From contig OW203747.1 of NCBI GenBank assembly GCA_934045075.1, positions 11,117,692 through 11,181,691 of the forward strand: 64,000 nucleotides of DNA, given 5' to 3'. Shown piece by piece: positions 23,560 to 35,226 of the stretch. A program made the translations under genes and the position numbers. The DNA comes from Yponomeuta sedellus (taxonomy: Eukaryota; Arthropoda; Insecta; Lepidoptera; Yponomeutidae). Below the pieces are notes generated by a model that saw nothing but the letters and a program-made list of their open reading frames with translations, made no database searches and was not told the origin of the DNA. Position 1 is the first letter of the stretch, and each line of letters starts with the position of its first letter.

Positions 23560-24915
23560 AAATAACGTACATCATATTACTGAGCTTAGATTCTGATGCC
23601 ATCGATAGAAAAAAGGTGTAATTCGAAACTCTACATTCCTGCATTAAATTAGCTTTTAAAAGGCACAGATAATTGTGTTCCCGCCCAGAAAGAAAGCACC
23701 TAAGTAAGCATACGTAGAAGCATATTTTTGTTTACAGGCAATATATTTAGTCTCATTCCCAAATACGCAATGCGCAAAAAGTCGAATTTCACAAGCAATT
23801 TGAATCATTGTGAGGAATATGACAGCAACGACCCGTATCAAAGGCTGAGATCAAAAACGCTACCCAAGTAGTAGGTAAGTTCATTGTAAAAATTACTGCC
23901 ATATCATCAATGATCAATAAATATGGATCTAATGTCGCATCATTCACACGGTGGAAGCCGACAGGTGGCAGCACTTGCATCGACATCGATTCATTGAGTG
24001 ACATTTGAATCGATTCGTCTGAAATAGCCACCTAAACTTTTTTCACCAGGCTATTGAAAAAAAAAAAGAAATAAAATAGGTACCTATTTTTTATTACACT
24101 ACATTCAGTGTGGCCAGTACGAAATGCGTTTGTCGTGTAATCCTCGAGGGATGCCTATGGATTATTATTATTAAAAAAATTCAATCACGTTTTTTTCGGG
24201 CGTGGGATACCATTTTGTCAAAAGAACGTCAGAAGGAATGTTCGATCATTTTTTTATCAGACGTATTCATCAAGACTTAAGAAGGTACTTAGTTTACTAA
24301 ACGACCGAGGTGATGATGATAATACTAATTAATCGATCGGTAATCAACATGTAGCCTTTTTTATTTAGTGATGCGCTTTTAAAACTATATACTTAACGAC
24401 CGCTTATTACTCGTAGCAGCTCTTAAGAGGTGTGAAATAAGCTCGAGTATCCATCAAATGTGCAGGATCAAATAGATGCCAAAATATCGGCGACTGTACT
24501 TTCAATTTATGTTATTAGTTGGTAATACACCTAATAGGCCATTAACTTTATGTGTTTATAGGCAATGTGGATGTCTAATAATGCCAGGATGACACCTTAA
24601 TGAAGACCTGAGTGTTCGCATAATTTAGATAATCCGTAGATAACTCTTAGTTTGACACCGTAAATATTGACTGATATTTCTTTCTGAGTATTTTCAAAGC
24701 AAACAGTTTTATAAGAAGCGGTACTATTAGGATAAACGGTAATAATGATTATTGCAACTAATTATTGAAGATACTGTAGGTACCCATAAACTACGTATAA
24801 TGACTAGAAATTGTGTTCTCTGTAAGGACGATTAATGTAGACGGTTAACTTAGCATTAAAATACTGGTATCTTATCACGTGCATGACAATTAAGTAGGTA
24901 CCTATAGTCCATTAA
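23560..24915. other. No recognised feature
   Basis: A minus-strand open stretch (23789-24031) begins MAISDESIQMSLNE and has no stop until the end of that frame, but no splice sites or domain support it. Confidence 0.35.
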
Positions 24916-25542
24916 TTTGTCCTTACTTGTCCATTTTAGTAAACAAGATTCTGCCGGCAAAGGCCTGCGTAGACGAGGGACTTTAGTCAAAAGTCCCTGA
25001 AGCGTAAAAAATATCCTCAGTGTACTTGTCGCGGACTCAACGCCTACGGTGTGCGGTCATTTGTTCCCCGGAAATTGAGTGAAGCGTACGCTATGAAAGC
25101 AAATATTCTGAGACTACGTTGTGATGTGATTTACATGAAGTTGAAAAAGAAAAGGCGTTTTAAAAGAAAACACCGAACTTTTGTCCAGTCCGGTCTCTTG
25201 ATGTCCTCGGTAACTTGAGGGAATTTTTGTACGGGGTAATTTTAGTCCTTCGTGTGCGTTATTCGATAAAAATTATAAGAGGTCTATATCGATGGACAAA
25301 AAAGTACCCGGGGATAGTCCCTCGACTGCGCAAGGCTTAAAGTTGACTTCTTAATGAATTTTTAGTCTAAAACTGTCATATTTCCATAATAAATTGAAGT
25401 AACCTCGGACACTATTTTAGATAACTTACTGTTAAATTAATAAACAAAGTTCATAGACTTGGGAGAAAATGTAAAATTTTGGCATCAATTGTCAATTTTG
25501 AGGTTAGAATCTTGTTTACTAAATTAGACAAGCAAGGATAAA
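24916..25542. mobile_element. 627-bp MITE with ~37-bp TIRs
   Basis: ttagtaaacaagattct near the left end (24916-24952) is inverted at 25506-25542, four or so mismatches. Inner blocks also pair: gcctgcgtagacgagggact (24963-) with agtccctcgactgcgcaagg (25316-). Non-coding. Confidence 0.65.
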
Positions 25543-25781
25543 TCAACCGTATGCACTTAATAATCAGCTACCACAAGCATTTATTTCAGTATTTTGATGA
25601 ATTATAATACCACTAATGATGATCATTGCGGTGACTTGCTACGAACAAGAATCTTCTTGGAAAGTAAGTAAGTAGGCACTTGGGTACTTAAGGATTAATG
25701 AAAAGTGCAATAAACGAGTAGAAAGGAAAGAGTATTATTTTAGTAAGACTTTTTGTGGGTGTCCATTACTTTATTGTATTT

Positions 25782-25898
25782 AAAAACCTATTTAGAGGCT
25801 AAAAATTTCACCCATGCCGGGATTCGAACCCGCAACCTCTGGCTATCCGTGCCAGCGCTCTACCAATTGAGCTCTACTCTACTCGTGTATCAATACAA
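25782..25898 (-). mobile_element. SINE-C, short antisense copy
   Basis: aaaacctatttagaggc then the tRNA-like head complement as far as ctaccaattgagc, followed by ~25 bp of non-SINE filler (ctactctactcgtgtatc). tttattgtattt is duplicated at 25770-25781 and 25899-25910. Confidence 0.8.
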
Positions 25899-26061
25899 TT
25901 TATTGTATTTGTACACGAGTAAAATAGCAAATATCTAAATAACATTTTATAAGTACATGAAAATGACATCGAATGAGCAATAAGAGAAGTTCAATTTCGA
26001 TTTCTTTTAATTACGTTTCGCTATCAATGTCAAAAAAGAAAATATTTTTATATATATGTTT

Positions 26062-26322
26062 TTTTAATTCACTAACCCGTGCTAAGGACAATTTAAAAAC
26101 CTAAAAACCTATTTAGAGGCTAAACATTAAATTAAATTAAATTTGTTCCTTAGCACGGGTTAGTGCATTAAAAATAAAAATAGTGAAATTTAAAAACCTA
26201 TTTAGAGGCTAAAATTCCCGTCATGCCGGGGTTCGAACCCGCGACCAGAGGAGATAACCAGAGGTCGCGGGTTCGAATCCCGGCATCGGTGGAATTTTTA
26301 GCCTCTAAATAGGTTTTTAAAG
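26062..26322. mobile_element. SINE-C, double palindromic copy
   Basis: Two palindromes in series. 26067-26180: antisense tail (actaacccgtgctaagg) facing sense tail (ccttagcacgggttagt). 26190-26322: antisense and sense 3' half-heads pivoting on an anticodon-arm remnant (ccagaggagataaccagagg). The box A half of the head is missing. Confidence 0.8.
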
Positions 26323-26605
26323 AAAATTTTAGTTTTAGCCTTAAGTAGTTTGTCTAATGCCAGTACTTGAAATTACTATTTTACACTACTTTCAATCCTT
26401 TGTAATGTGTTTTTGATATAAAGTCACGTATCTTAACTGTGACATAGTGAATCTACATCATAATTTAAATTAAGATAATTTCATCATAACCACATATCCA
26501 TGAATATTTATTATTATTTATCAGTGACATGGACACTAACCGCTACTTTTGAATTGGAAATTTAACAAAGAAAGAATAGACTTTCAGCTTTGTTTACAAA
26601 AAAAA

Positions 26606-26714
26606 ATGTCTTTAAAACACTCTAAAAGCTCACTAATATAGGCTGTGGTGGAGATTTTGCAAGGAAAAGACGTTACCACAGATGAAATTAAACGTCTCTA
26701 TGACTGTTTTAGTG
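26606..26714 (+). pseudogene. Unidentified ORF fragment with one in-frame stop
   Basis: ATG at 26606 begins MSLKHSKSSLI, then TAG (26639), then AVVEILQGKDVTTDEIKRLY and DCFSGT in the same frame. The composition (amphipathic, DEIKRLYDCF) is far more protein-like than the surroundings, and a single CAG-to-TAG change would explain the stop. Pyrimidine-rich acceptor-like sequence (ttcttctcttcag) follows. I do not recognise the protein. Confidence 0.3.
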
Positions 26715-29648
26715 GAACCCTGTTTTTTCTTCTCTTCAGATTTATCTTCAGATTTCTTTATCTCCAGATTTCTCCAATATAAGAAACGATAAAAGAACAA
26801 GTCTCAGCTACTGTGTTAAGTAAAACAGCCGAGGAAAACTATTATTGGCTGTATGTTAAAAAAACGATTGTATAAATAATATTATAAGAAGCTGTTCTTA
26901 TCCTTAATATACATAAAATCAAAATAAATAAAAAGTCAAATTCTCAAATCAGAAACCAGCGATAAGTTAAACAACCTTAGGTCTTTATTGAGTAGGTCAT
27001 CTGAAGACTTACCCAGGCTTTTTATGAAACTAGTTCATTAAGGAGAACAATGGCTATACTTTTCAAACACATTCATGATCACATTTTGCTTCGTCATAGA
27101 GTAGCGACCAATCTATGACACAGATCAATAGTAGGTAACGTGTGTGGGCGGGCGTGTCTCTTGAGGGTTAAGCTTTTGTTTTTTTCAAGCCCACACGGAG
27201 TTATGCGTCGGTATTTATTTAGACAGCCTATGTGATGTTACCTTCTTAACTTGTGCACCCAGCCTATAGGTACGATACTTACATCTCTGTCATATAACTG
27301 ACGAAAGTGCCAGAAAATTCTGACACGAAACAGGTACTAATAACGTGAATTTCCGTCATAAATTTTGAGTAGGTGAATAAAATATTATGAGAAGCACATT
27401 AGATCACAATTTTTTTGCTTAAGATAGAATAGTGTTACAAAGTGCGTAAACATAGAATAAAATCGGGTGTTCTAATTCTGGTATTTTAATTTGACTATAA
27501 AAAAATCTGTAACAAACGAGCCCGAATTCCTAGAGCAAGGAAGCGGATGTTACATTGTTGTTAAGTAACATAAAATTCTGTTCCTGGTGATTAATCCCGT
27601 GTACGTAATCCTGTTAGAAAAAACCCCGACCCCGAATAAATAAACCAGATCTATAAAAATACAAAGGTGACCTTCCGAATCGGTCAGGAAACGTCTACGG
27701 CCCAAAAACCCCCATAATTCACAATTAAAAACTGCTACTGGTCATGGCCCATAAGTATACATAATAAATTTCTTCCTTAAAAAGGTTCGGCTGAAAAGAG
27801 GCAGGATGCTGGCACAAAGGCGGGTACGCGTCGGTGAAAAAAAAAATTGTTTATGGTCATTTTGCCGCCAACGCCCGGGGAGCGGTTAAATTTAGAATAT
27901 CAAAACTTTTATGCGTAGCAAGGGTGCGATGCGAAGGTAAATTATGTTAACTGTCAAAGAAATATAATTTCAAGAAGAAAATCGGTTTTCGTTTTAAGTT
28001 TACTACCAGCCATGCAGTATTCCGTGCTCTACAGTGATAAATAAGAAGTGAGAAGCTATATTGATGTATTGTACATTAAAAAATATATATTTTAATATTT
28101 TTTTTAGAATATTCTTGATGAAAACATTCTTATCTTTATCTCTAAAATCAAAGTAACATTTCTCAACTTCGTGTACGAAGATAGTTCGAATATCCATCAA
28201 TAGGTGGTAGATAATGCACTGATACCCACGTATCAATTCAAATTTCATATTTACTTACACTATGATAGAATATTATGTCAAACTACTCAATCAATCTACT
28301 GACAACAAATATAGGCACCTGTTTAAACACAGCTAGCAAAAAACAGCACAAAAGTGATGACAAAACGGAACTGTTCACAATATTCAGACAATAAAATAGC
28401 ATTTCCTGTATCTTCTATTTATATGACGTCTTCCCACGTTTTTCTTATGACAGTTTTATTGATGATAAGTAGAATGCTGGATTTATGACGAACGGACGCA
28501 TCGGAGGTGTGAAAAGGTTATAAAAGCTAGGGCATTAAGATTTAAATTGGCTATTGATTCAAAAGAATTTTTGACTAATTGACTCTAAACTTTGGCTAAA
28601 AACAAGGTATCTCCAGTTTTTTTAACAATAATAAGCGCCATGAAAAGGGTTAAAATCAAAATAGCCCCAATCTCTGGCAACGTAACGAGAATAATGCCTT
28701 ACACAAAGTGCAATGCTTGACTTTGCAACTTGAATACGAACGTAATTATGAACATTGAACACCCACTGGCTCGAAGATACTACGAAATTTCAGTGAATAG
28801 AATCATTCAACTACCTACATACTCGCATTTTTTTTCTAAGAAACGACAAGGATACGTCAAAAAGAGGTCCCAATTAAAAAGTATTTTTGCCATACACCTG
28901 GCTGGATGGCGTTGGCGATGTCATAAAAAAATGTTTCATATTGAGAAGAAAAAAAGAATAAAGATGGCGGCCAATTTTTTTCGCAGGCGAAAATTTTGAA
29001 TCGGCAATGGAGCGTGCGGTTTAATCCGTCAATTCATTTTTTTTTTGTCACGAAATAAAATCGCTAGAAGGACGAATGCAGTGATAGAGTTTGATGAGGG
29101 AGAAGCCAAGAAATTACTTACTATCATTTTCATCACATAATTATATCTATCTGATCTATCATTGAGCATCAGATAATTTTCTGGTTGGACTGGTTAATAA
29201 GAAAGATTAGGCATGTTATATTTAATTTTGATAAAAATATACATTTGACAGCGAACCAACGTTTGGTTATTTGAAGTAATAGATTCAAGTGCAAGAATGT
29301 AATGGTTTATATTTATATTCTTTATTGCTAAATCACGTATGTATTTAGTTGGTATTTATATTAACTAGATGTGCCGAGGAATGTATGGGAGAACGCTTAT
29401 ACGCAAGGCACAGGCGAAGGCCTGCTGAAGACCTGGCCAAGAGAAGCCTTGGAGAAAGTCGACCTCACTGTCAAATATTTCATTAATAAATAAGTTTATG
29501 AATCTATAGATCGCTTGTAGAATACTGGCATAAATAAATCAATCAATGCGTCTGTTAATGTTTAAGGCCTTTGCTTTATAGTAGCATTAAATTTCGAATG
29601 CTCCACTTGTTTGTAATTGTTTAATAAGTTTTTAATTATTAAAAAAAA
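26715..29648. other. Long stretch without recognised features
   Basis: Nearly 3 kb with no gene, SINE or TIR element that I can support. Several frames of 60-90 residues are AT-driven. It is the largest apparently repeat-poor block and might be host intron or intergenic DNA. Confidence 0.35.
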
Positions 29649-29848
29649 ACCTATTTAGAGGCTAAAAATTCCACCCATGCCGGGATTCGAACTCGCGACC
29701 TCTGGCTATCCGTGGCAGCACTTTTTCCAACTGAGCTAATGGGCGACTCACCGGCATCAGTGAAATTTCGAACTTCTTTACACTATTCTCTGTATTACGT
29801 AAATTGTCCTTAGCACGGGTTAGTGCATTAAAAATAAAAAATAGTAAA
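29649..29848. mobile_element. SINE-C, inverted copy (antisense head, sense tail)
   Basis: Antisense: aaaaacctatttagaggc, head complement, and 5' body down to ctctgtattacgta. It then switches directly to the sense tail attgtccttagcacgggtta ... aaaaataaaaaatag. This is the form expected from an inverted 5' segment joined to a 3' segment. Confidence 0.8.
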
Positions 29849-29858
29849 AGTTTTTACT

Positions 29859-30111
29859 ACCTCGGTGGCGCAGCGGTTTAGCACGCTGTCTGTAAAACCG
29901 AAGGTCTCGGGTTCGATCCCCGACCGGGTCAAACTATGTAACGCACTTTTCTAGTTTGTCTCGGGTCTTGGATGTTACATATGTAGGTATTTATTATATT
30001 AAATCTATCGTTGAGTTAGCACCTGTAACACAAGCCATTTAGTTGTACTTAGTATAGGGCTAACAAGATCTGTGTAATATGTCCATGAATATTTATTTAT
30101 TTATTTATTAT
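29859..30111 (+). mobile_element. SINE-D, full length
   Basis: tRNA-derived head: box A-like tggcgcagcgg, anticodon loop ctgtaaa (GTA, tRNA-Tyr-like by position), box B ggttcgatccc. The body is gtctcgggtcttggatgtta, ttagttgtacttagtatagg, gatctgtgtaatatgtcc, and the tail ATTT/TTAT. Other copies: 7193, 42950, 52947, 63228 and a duplicated piece at 61669. Confidence 0.85.
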
Positions 30112-30289
30112 TCCACTCCTTTAGGTTAGACATTTAGACGACACCAAAGTATCAAAATATTATGTTGAATTTGACAGTTCAGTGTAGGTTAAATCAGGCA
30201 ACTAAATAGAGTGTAGGACTTACCTGGTTGCACCCCTAGCCTTCATAGAGTCTGTATAAGATGCTGAATCGACAAGGATCTCACTACAT

Positions 30290-30480
30290 TAAATTCAATT
30301 CATTTCAACGTTAAGAATTTACATTCCGTTTGCTGAATGTCAAAGTACAATGTAACATGAAAGTGAAAGCCGCTGCCTTCGGGCCCGTAGTGGGGTGGAG
30401 AAAAAGACAGCGGGAAAAAAAATCTCCACTCTGACCATCTTTTCTCAAGTCCTCTTAAGTCTAATATATCAGTGACATAG
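30290..30480 (-). repeat. Family A retroposon 3' end
   Basis: Antisense copy with gccgctgccttcgggccc and the A-rich/TTGAA end on the left. A 17-bp hairpin (30483-30499 with 30520-30536, ggaataactagacaaaa) abuts it on the right. Confidence 0.6.
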
Positions 30481-30904
30481 GTGGAATAACTAGACAAAAG
30501 GTATATTAATCTAACTACTTTTTGTCTAGTTATTCCCTGATGTATAGAAACTCTGTTATTCATGACTACTCAAAGTAAAATCGCGAGCACTAACATGGAC
30601 CTTGTCAAAGTCAAAAAAGTAAATTTTTCATACATCGGGCTAAAAGAGAATGTGACAAGGTTCTAAGGTCTACCTATAAGTTCTCTGGTGTGCAATAAAT
30701 ATTATTCTTATCTTATAGTAAATGTTAGTGCACGCGACTGTACATTGGAAGGTCTACTATACCGCAGATTAACAAGTAGACTCTGATTCGCAATCTACAT
30801 CAAATCGTCACAATAAACTACAATTGCAGTTTTACAAAGCTCGGCCCAATATTATCGATATTAGACTAAACCTGTCGTAAAAACATTGCCCTATATGCAT
30901 CATT

Positions 30905-31023
30905 ATATTCTATTTAATGCACTAACCCGTGCTAAGGGCAATTATAAAAACCTATTCTGGCACGGTTAGCCAGAGGTCGCGGGTTCGAGTCCCGGCATGG
31001 GTGGAATTTTTAGCCTCTAAATA
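30905..31023. mobile_element. SINE-C, palindrome with deleted left arm
   Basis: Antisense tail (aatgcactaacccgtgctaa ... aaaaacctatt) joins directly to ctggcacggttagccag, then sense box B (gggttcgagtcccgg) and tail. This is the anticodon-pivot palindrome of 6121-6300 with most of the left half-head deleted. Confidence 0.75.
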
Positions 31024-31392
31024 GCTATTTGCATCTACGTAGTCCAGTGGCATCTTCACTCACACTAGATGTGTCAACGGACCACTCGGATGCTGTAGTG
31101 CCTGGGATATGGTTTTATAGATGGCATAGGCTTGCCCAGCACCTATACCATCCTGACAGCTTAGTCGGCCTAGCCCACAGGAAAGACTAGTCAATACGTG
31201 CGGAGTCAACAAAGCCGCGGGTTTCCTCACCGTGTTTTACTTCACTATTAGGGTGTGGTATTGCGACAACAAATTCGCAAATGTACGTAACTTTGAAATT
31301 AAACAAAGTCATTGGTACCTGCCCGCACTGGGGATCGAACCTGGGGCTCTCGATTGCGAGTCCATTGTTCTACCCACTGAGCCACCACCTCT
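31024..31392 (-). mobile_element. SINE-G copy
   Basis: Antisense tRNA-derived SINE: the 3' part cagtggcatcttcactcaca, the middle gcttagtcggcctagccc, the head complement ggggatcgaacctggggctc and ctacccactgagccaccac. The sense head reads gtggctcagtggg (box A) and ggttcgatccc (box B). Confidence 0.8.
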
Positions 31393-31679
31393 GAGTATTG
31401 TGTATACATTATTGATTCAAGTAAGTTTATTCGGTTGCAAATCATTAATAATTATCGACAATCTCTCTTTTTCACTCCGGTTTGGTTAATCCATCTTAGA
31501 GCTAGACCATTCAAGAAACATACCTAATAATCATACTTTGTTTTGGTAGAAGGGCTTTTTCGTATATACGTGGTGATTCTATTTGTGGTGGATAACCATC
31601 GATACTTGTCAAATGACTGAACCACGCCTACGCGGTTACTCTGTACAACATATCGATTGCTCATAGAGCCTCATTATCA

Positions 31680-31900
31680 TCAGCCATTTGACGCCCACTG
31701 CAGGACAGAGGCCTCCCTCAGGGTTCTCCAAGCTTCACGGTCTTGAGCCACCCGCATCCAGCGACTCCCCGCCACCGTAACCAGGACATCAGATCATCTG
31801 GTGGAGGGCCTGCCCACGCTGCGTCGTCCGGACCGCGGTCAGTACTTTTTCGCCCCGACGGCCATCAGTTCTTCGAGCTATGTTCGTAGAGCCTATCATG
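31680..31900 (-). pseudogene. Family P-type LINE, RT C-terminal fragment
   Basis: Minus strand: NIARRTDGRRGEKVL, then (new frame) RSVGRPSTR, a short deletion, then SRWMRVAQDREAWRTLREA and LQWASNG stop. It is the same tail as at 39223-39423, broken by a stop in the GRPxTRWxDD motif. Confidence 0.7.
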
Positions 31901-32369
31901 ATAATAATACCCAATTTGTTAGATAAAAAAACCCCATGAAATCCACGACAATACGAGTGCAATTGCCAACCGAACCTATGCAACTGATATAACCAACAAA
32001 AACCATATGAAATGAAGACGCTATTTTTTAAAAGATCTTCCTTTGCATTATATTTCTCTTACCAACTTATATGTTCCTACGAGTGCGAGGTAAAATAGTC
32101 CCTCTTACCCTTGATTTAAGGTTTGTAAGGTCGTCAGCGGGGTTCCAAAGACGTGGTCGCACGTTCTACCCATATCAAAGTTAATCCGCAGTTTTATACT
32201 TATCTAACTACAGGCGGGATGGGTATTCTCTGGCGAAATAGAATTGGTTGAGTTTGCGAGCGCGTAAACAAAATGAACGTGAATATTGCGAAATAATTTT
32301 GTGTTTCGTCTGATTTTGATCCTGTATTATAATAACGCATAAACAGTAAACTCTCGTATATAGACTTTC

Positions 32370-32480
32370 GCCTGTATCCCAAAGTAGGGGCACAGTACAC
32401 AGGGCCACGCAGTTGACACAGTCGATAGTAGAGAACCGGGGATTGCCACTTGCCACGATCTGACTTTTTCGCTGTATCGA
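32370..32480 (-). repeat. RT-tail family fragment
   Basis: cgcctgtatcccaaagtagg and gattgccacttgccacgat are the complement of the C-terminal/3' end at 37200-37246, separated by about 55 bp of other sequence. Confidence 0.45.
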
Positions 32481-32562
32481 GACCGTTCTCTCTGCAAAAG
32501 TCACGAAATAAAGAAAGGAAAACATACTGTGTGATGAACTGATGAACTTCGGGATTAGGTAC

Positions 32563-33620
32563 TTATAAAACGTGATGTAGACTCAGTATACAGGTTCCCA
32601 ATTTATAAATGGCTACTATTTTTGTTTTTGTTTTAGTTAATGGCAACTCAATACTGGTCATTTCAAATTTGGAACTTCTGTACTACACTATTTTTATTTT
32701 TAATGCACTAACCCGTGCTAAGGAACAAATTTAAAAACCTATTTAGAGGCTAAAAATTTCACCCATGCCGGGATTCGAACCCGCAACCTCTGGCTATCCG
32801 TACCAGCGCTCTACCAATTGAGCCAATGGGCGACTCACGGCATCAGTGAAATTTCGAACCTCTTTACAATATTCTCTGTATTACGTACAAGCAGCGACAT
32901 CTGACTTAAGCAAATTGCATTACTTACAGCCCCGACTACCTACTTTGCAGTTAGGTTTTAACATCGGAACGATATCACTGTACCCACATGATTACACTAT
33001 TTTTATTTTTAATGCACTAACCCGTGCTAAGGAACAAATTTAGAGTCGCCCATTGGCTCAATTGGTAGAGCGCTGGTACGGATAGCCAGAGGTTGCGGGT
33101 TCGAATCCCGGCATGGGTGAAATTTTTAGCCTCTAAATAGGTTTTTAAATTTGTTCCTTAGCACGGGTTAGTGCATTAAAAATAAAAATAGTGTAATCAT
33201 GTGGGTACAGTGATATCGTTCCGATGTTAAAACCTAACTGCAAAGTAGGTAGTCGGGGCTGTAAGTAATGCAATTTGCTTAAGTCAGATGTCGCTGCTTG
33301 TACGTAATACAGAGAATATTGTAAAGAGGTTCGAAATTTCACTGATGCCGTGAGTCGCCCATTGGCTCAATTGGTAGAGCGCTGGTACGGATAGCCAGAG
33401 GTTGCGGGTTCGAATCCCGGCATGGGTGAAATTTTTAGCCTCTAAATAGGTTTTTAAACTTCTGTACTGTCAGCTGTCAACCATTTTTGACACACTTAAA
33501 AAATTATGAAACGTGATATAGACTCAGTACATACACAGGTTCCCAATTTTGAAAGGACTACTGGTCATTTAAAATTCGGAACTTCTACACTGCCAGCTGA
33601 CAACCATTTTTGACACACCT
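32563..33620. repeat. Two-unit direct duplication interrupted by SINE-C
   Basis: Unit 1: 32563-32684 continuing at 33469-33505 (gtagactcagtatacaggttcc ... cttctgtact | gtcagctgtcaaccattttt). Unit 2: 33506-33620 (same order, uninterrupted: gaacttctacactgccagct). Unit 2 serves as a natural empty site for the insertion in unit 1. Confidence 0.85.
32685..33456. mobile_element. SINE-C, 772-bp palindromic multi-unit insertion with TSD
   Basis: From left: antisense tail, head, 5' body, tail; then sense head, tail, 5' body, head and partial tail. Arms 32731-33041 and 33146-33456 are 311 bp each and appear identical; the 104-bp spacer is a sense head plus tail start. aacttctgtact is duplicated at 32673-32684 and 33457-33468. 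Each head has box A-like tggctcaattgg and box B ggttcgaatcc. Confidence 0.9.
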
Positions 33621-33627
33621 AGGAATA

Positions 33628-33960
33628 TTCAATATCAACCCTTGTATGTCCCCACTGCTGCGGCACGGGTCTGTTTCTGCATCGTAAGAAGGTTAGGCCA
33701 TACTCCACCACGGGGGTAACGTCCTGGGGCATTATTACGTAAGTATCCACTGAGTTGCGTGACGTTGATTTTTACTTTTTTTAAGCTACTCCGGCTGTCT
33801 AATGCATACATTTTTTGACACTTAGGAGTCGTCTTAATGCTTCACTCGATAGAGTGGAATGTTACGTAATAGGAGGGCTTGTTGGTGGAGGATTGTAAGA
33901 CAATCGCGGGCCTCACTGTCAGAAGTTATCAAGTTATCAAGCCTCTGACATGGCCAAAAT
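33628..33960 (-). mobile_element. 5S-derived SINE, 5'-truncated, split by a MITE
   Basis: Antisense SINE (ccactgctgcggcacggg, ccatactccaccacggggg) is interrupted at 33725-33877 and resumes at ttggtggaggattgtaagac. The 5S-like head is missing. Confidence 0.8.
33725..33877. mobile_element. MITE family F, complete (153 bp), nested in a 5S-SINE
   Basis: Ends gggcattattacgtaag and gttacgtaataggaggg form imperfect inverted repeats around ttacgtaa. Another complete copy of the same length lies at 47932-48083 in opposite orientation. Confidence 0.75.
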
Positions 33961-34637
33961 ATTCGGAGCTGAAATTCAAGATATTGATGTTACCTACCTA
34001 AGTATTCATTGGATTTTAATATTAGATTACTAGTTGAGTCTGTACTATTCGTTGAGTAAGGCGAAAATGGCTTGGCTTGGCAAGAAGGCCTCTACTAGAG
34101 GCTGGTTAGTAGGTATCAACCTACCTATATTGCGTGATAGGATTATAAGGTCGAACTGTATCTCATAGGTGAACCGCTTACTGCAAAAAGGAAACGTGTA
34201 CACAAACAAAACTTTTCAGGAGACACAAAAAACTGTAACATCTGTAGGACATGTGGCGTTTTTGCAGTAAACAAAACTCTTAGCATGACGTCACACTATA
34301 AATTTTAGCGACAGTTGTTTCTTTTTTACAGTAAACGATGTAATTACCCTCTTGAGACATATTTTCGAGAGAAACTCAATTTCGCCGCGGTGCGCACATG
34401 TTTCCTTTCTGCAGTAGCGGTTCAGATATAGAAAAAACCTGAACAATACCGTGGAAAGTTGAAAAACCATTACCCAGAATCCTAGATAAACAATAATGGA
34501 TGTAAAGTGGCACGTTCCTGTTTTTATTTGACACCCCTGCATTTTATCTGCTTTGCGCAGATAAAGGCTTACGTGATCACCGTTTTTCTGTGACGCAGAG
34601 AAGCTATAGAAGGTTAGATTGTAGGTTTTTTTATGTA
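33961..34637. other. No recognised feature
   Basis: No supportable gene. A minus-strand frame of 124 codons (34291-34665) lacks domain-like features and overlaps family J. Confidence 0.4.
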
Positions 34638-34812
34638 GCCTATAGGTATATGTCCCGCTGGGCACAGGCCTTCTCTCAGAGAGAGAGTACGCGCTTAATT
34701 ACTACGCGTGTCCACCGCAGATTGGGAATTTCAAGCGCTGAGGCATGTGAACACCTGAGACACTCAGGTTTCCTTATGATGTTTTCCTTCACAGTTAGCG
34801 AGTGGTAGTAAA
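34638..34812 (-). repeat. Family J copy
   Basis: Antisense order tataggtatatgtcccgctg, ctctcagagagagagtacg, accgcagattgggaatttc, cactcaggtttccttatgat, cacagttagcgagtgg. Confidence 0.65.
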
Positions 34813-35226
34813 AAAGGTAAAAGTTAAAATATTTATTTAAAATGACACAGTAAAATTACAAAATTTGATGCACAGAATGATTGTTCAGGTATTTGATTAA
34901 TATTTAGGTTTCGATCCCCCAAACTAGGCAGTGCCTGTATCTTGGGGGCTCTTATCTTCGTTTATCATAAGTAGGTAATATATTAATTTAAACGACGACT
35001 ATTTAATTATAAGCACATAAAAACGTACAATGTATTACAAAATTATTAATTAAGCATTAATAAAGCAAGCAAACTATAATTTACATTATTAGATCCATCT
35101 CATTAAGAGTAACAATTAATATACTATTACTGAGTTTACTTATACATATTAGATAGTTTTAGGTATTGGTACCTACTTTAAGTTCACAAACATATTTCGT
35201 AAACTAAATTAAAATACACCAATTAG
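34813..35226. other. No recognised feature
   Basis: AT-rich, nothing supportable. Confidence 0.4.

Noticed and set aside
30232..30274. Minus-strand exon ending in CAACCAG|GTAAGT
   Set aside because: Good donor but weak acceptor, only one short open frame (SYTDSMKARGAT), beside a repeat.
33042..33117. Functional tRNA genes (this and other box A/box B hits)
   Set aside because: All tRNA-like structures are heads of dispersed SINE copies. The acceptor stems have mismatches (for example the last pair in SINE-C), and the same flanking body follows each time.
32846..33342. Identical 65-residue frames (MKFRTSLQYSLYYVQ...) as a conserved gene
   Set aside because: The same frame recurs at 33145 (minus) and 51396 because it lies in the SINE-C body; it reflects recent copying.
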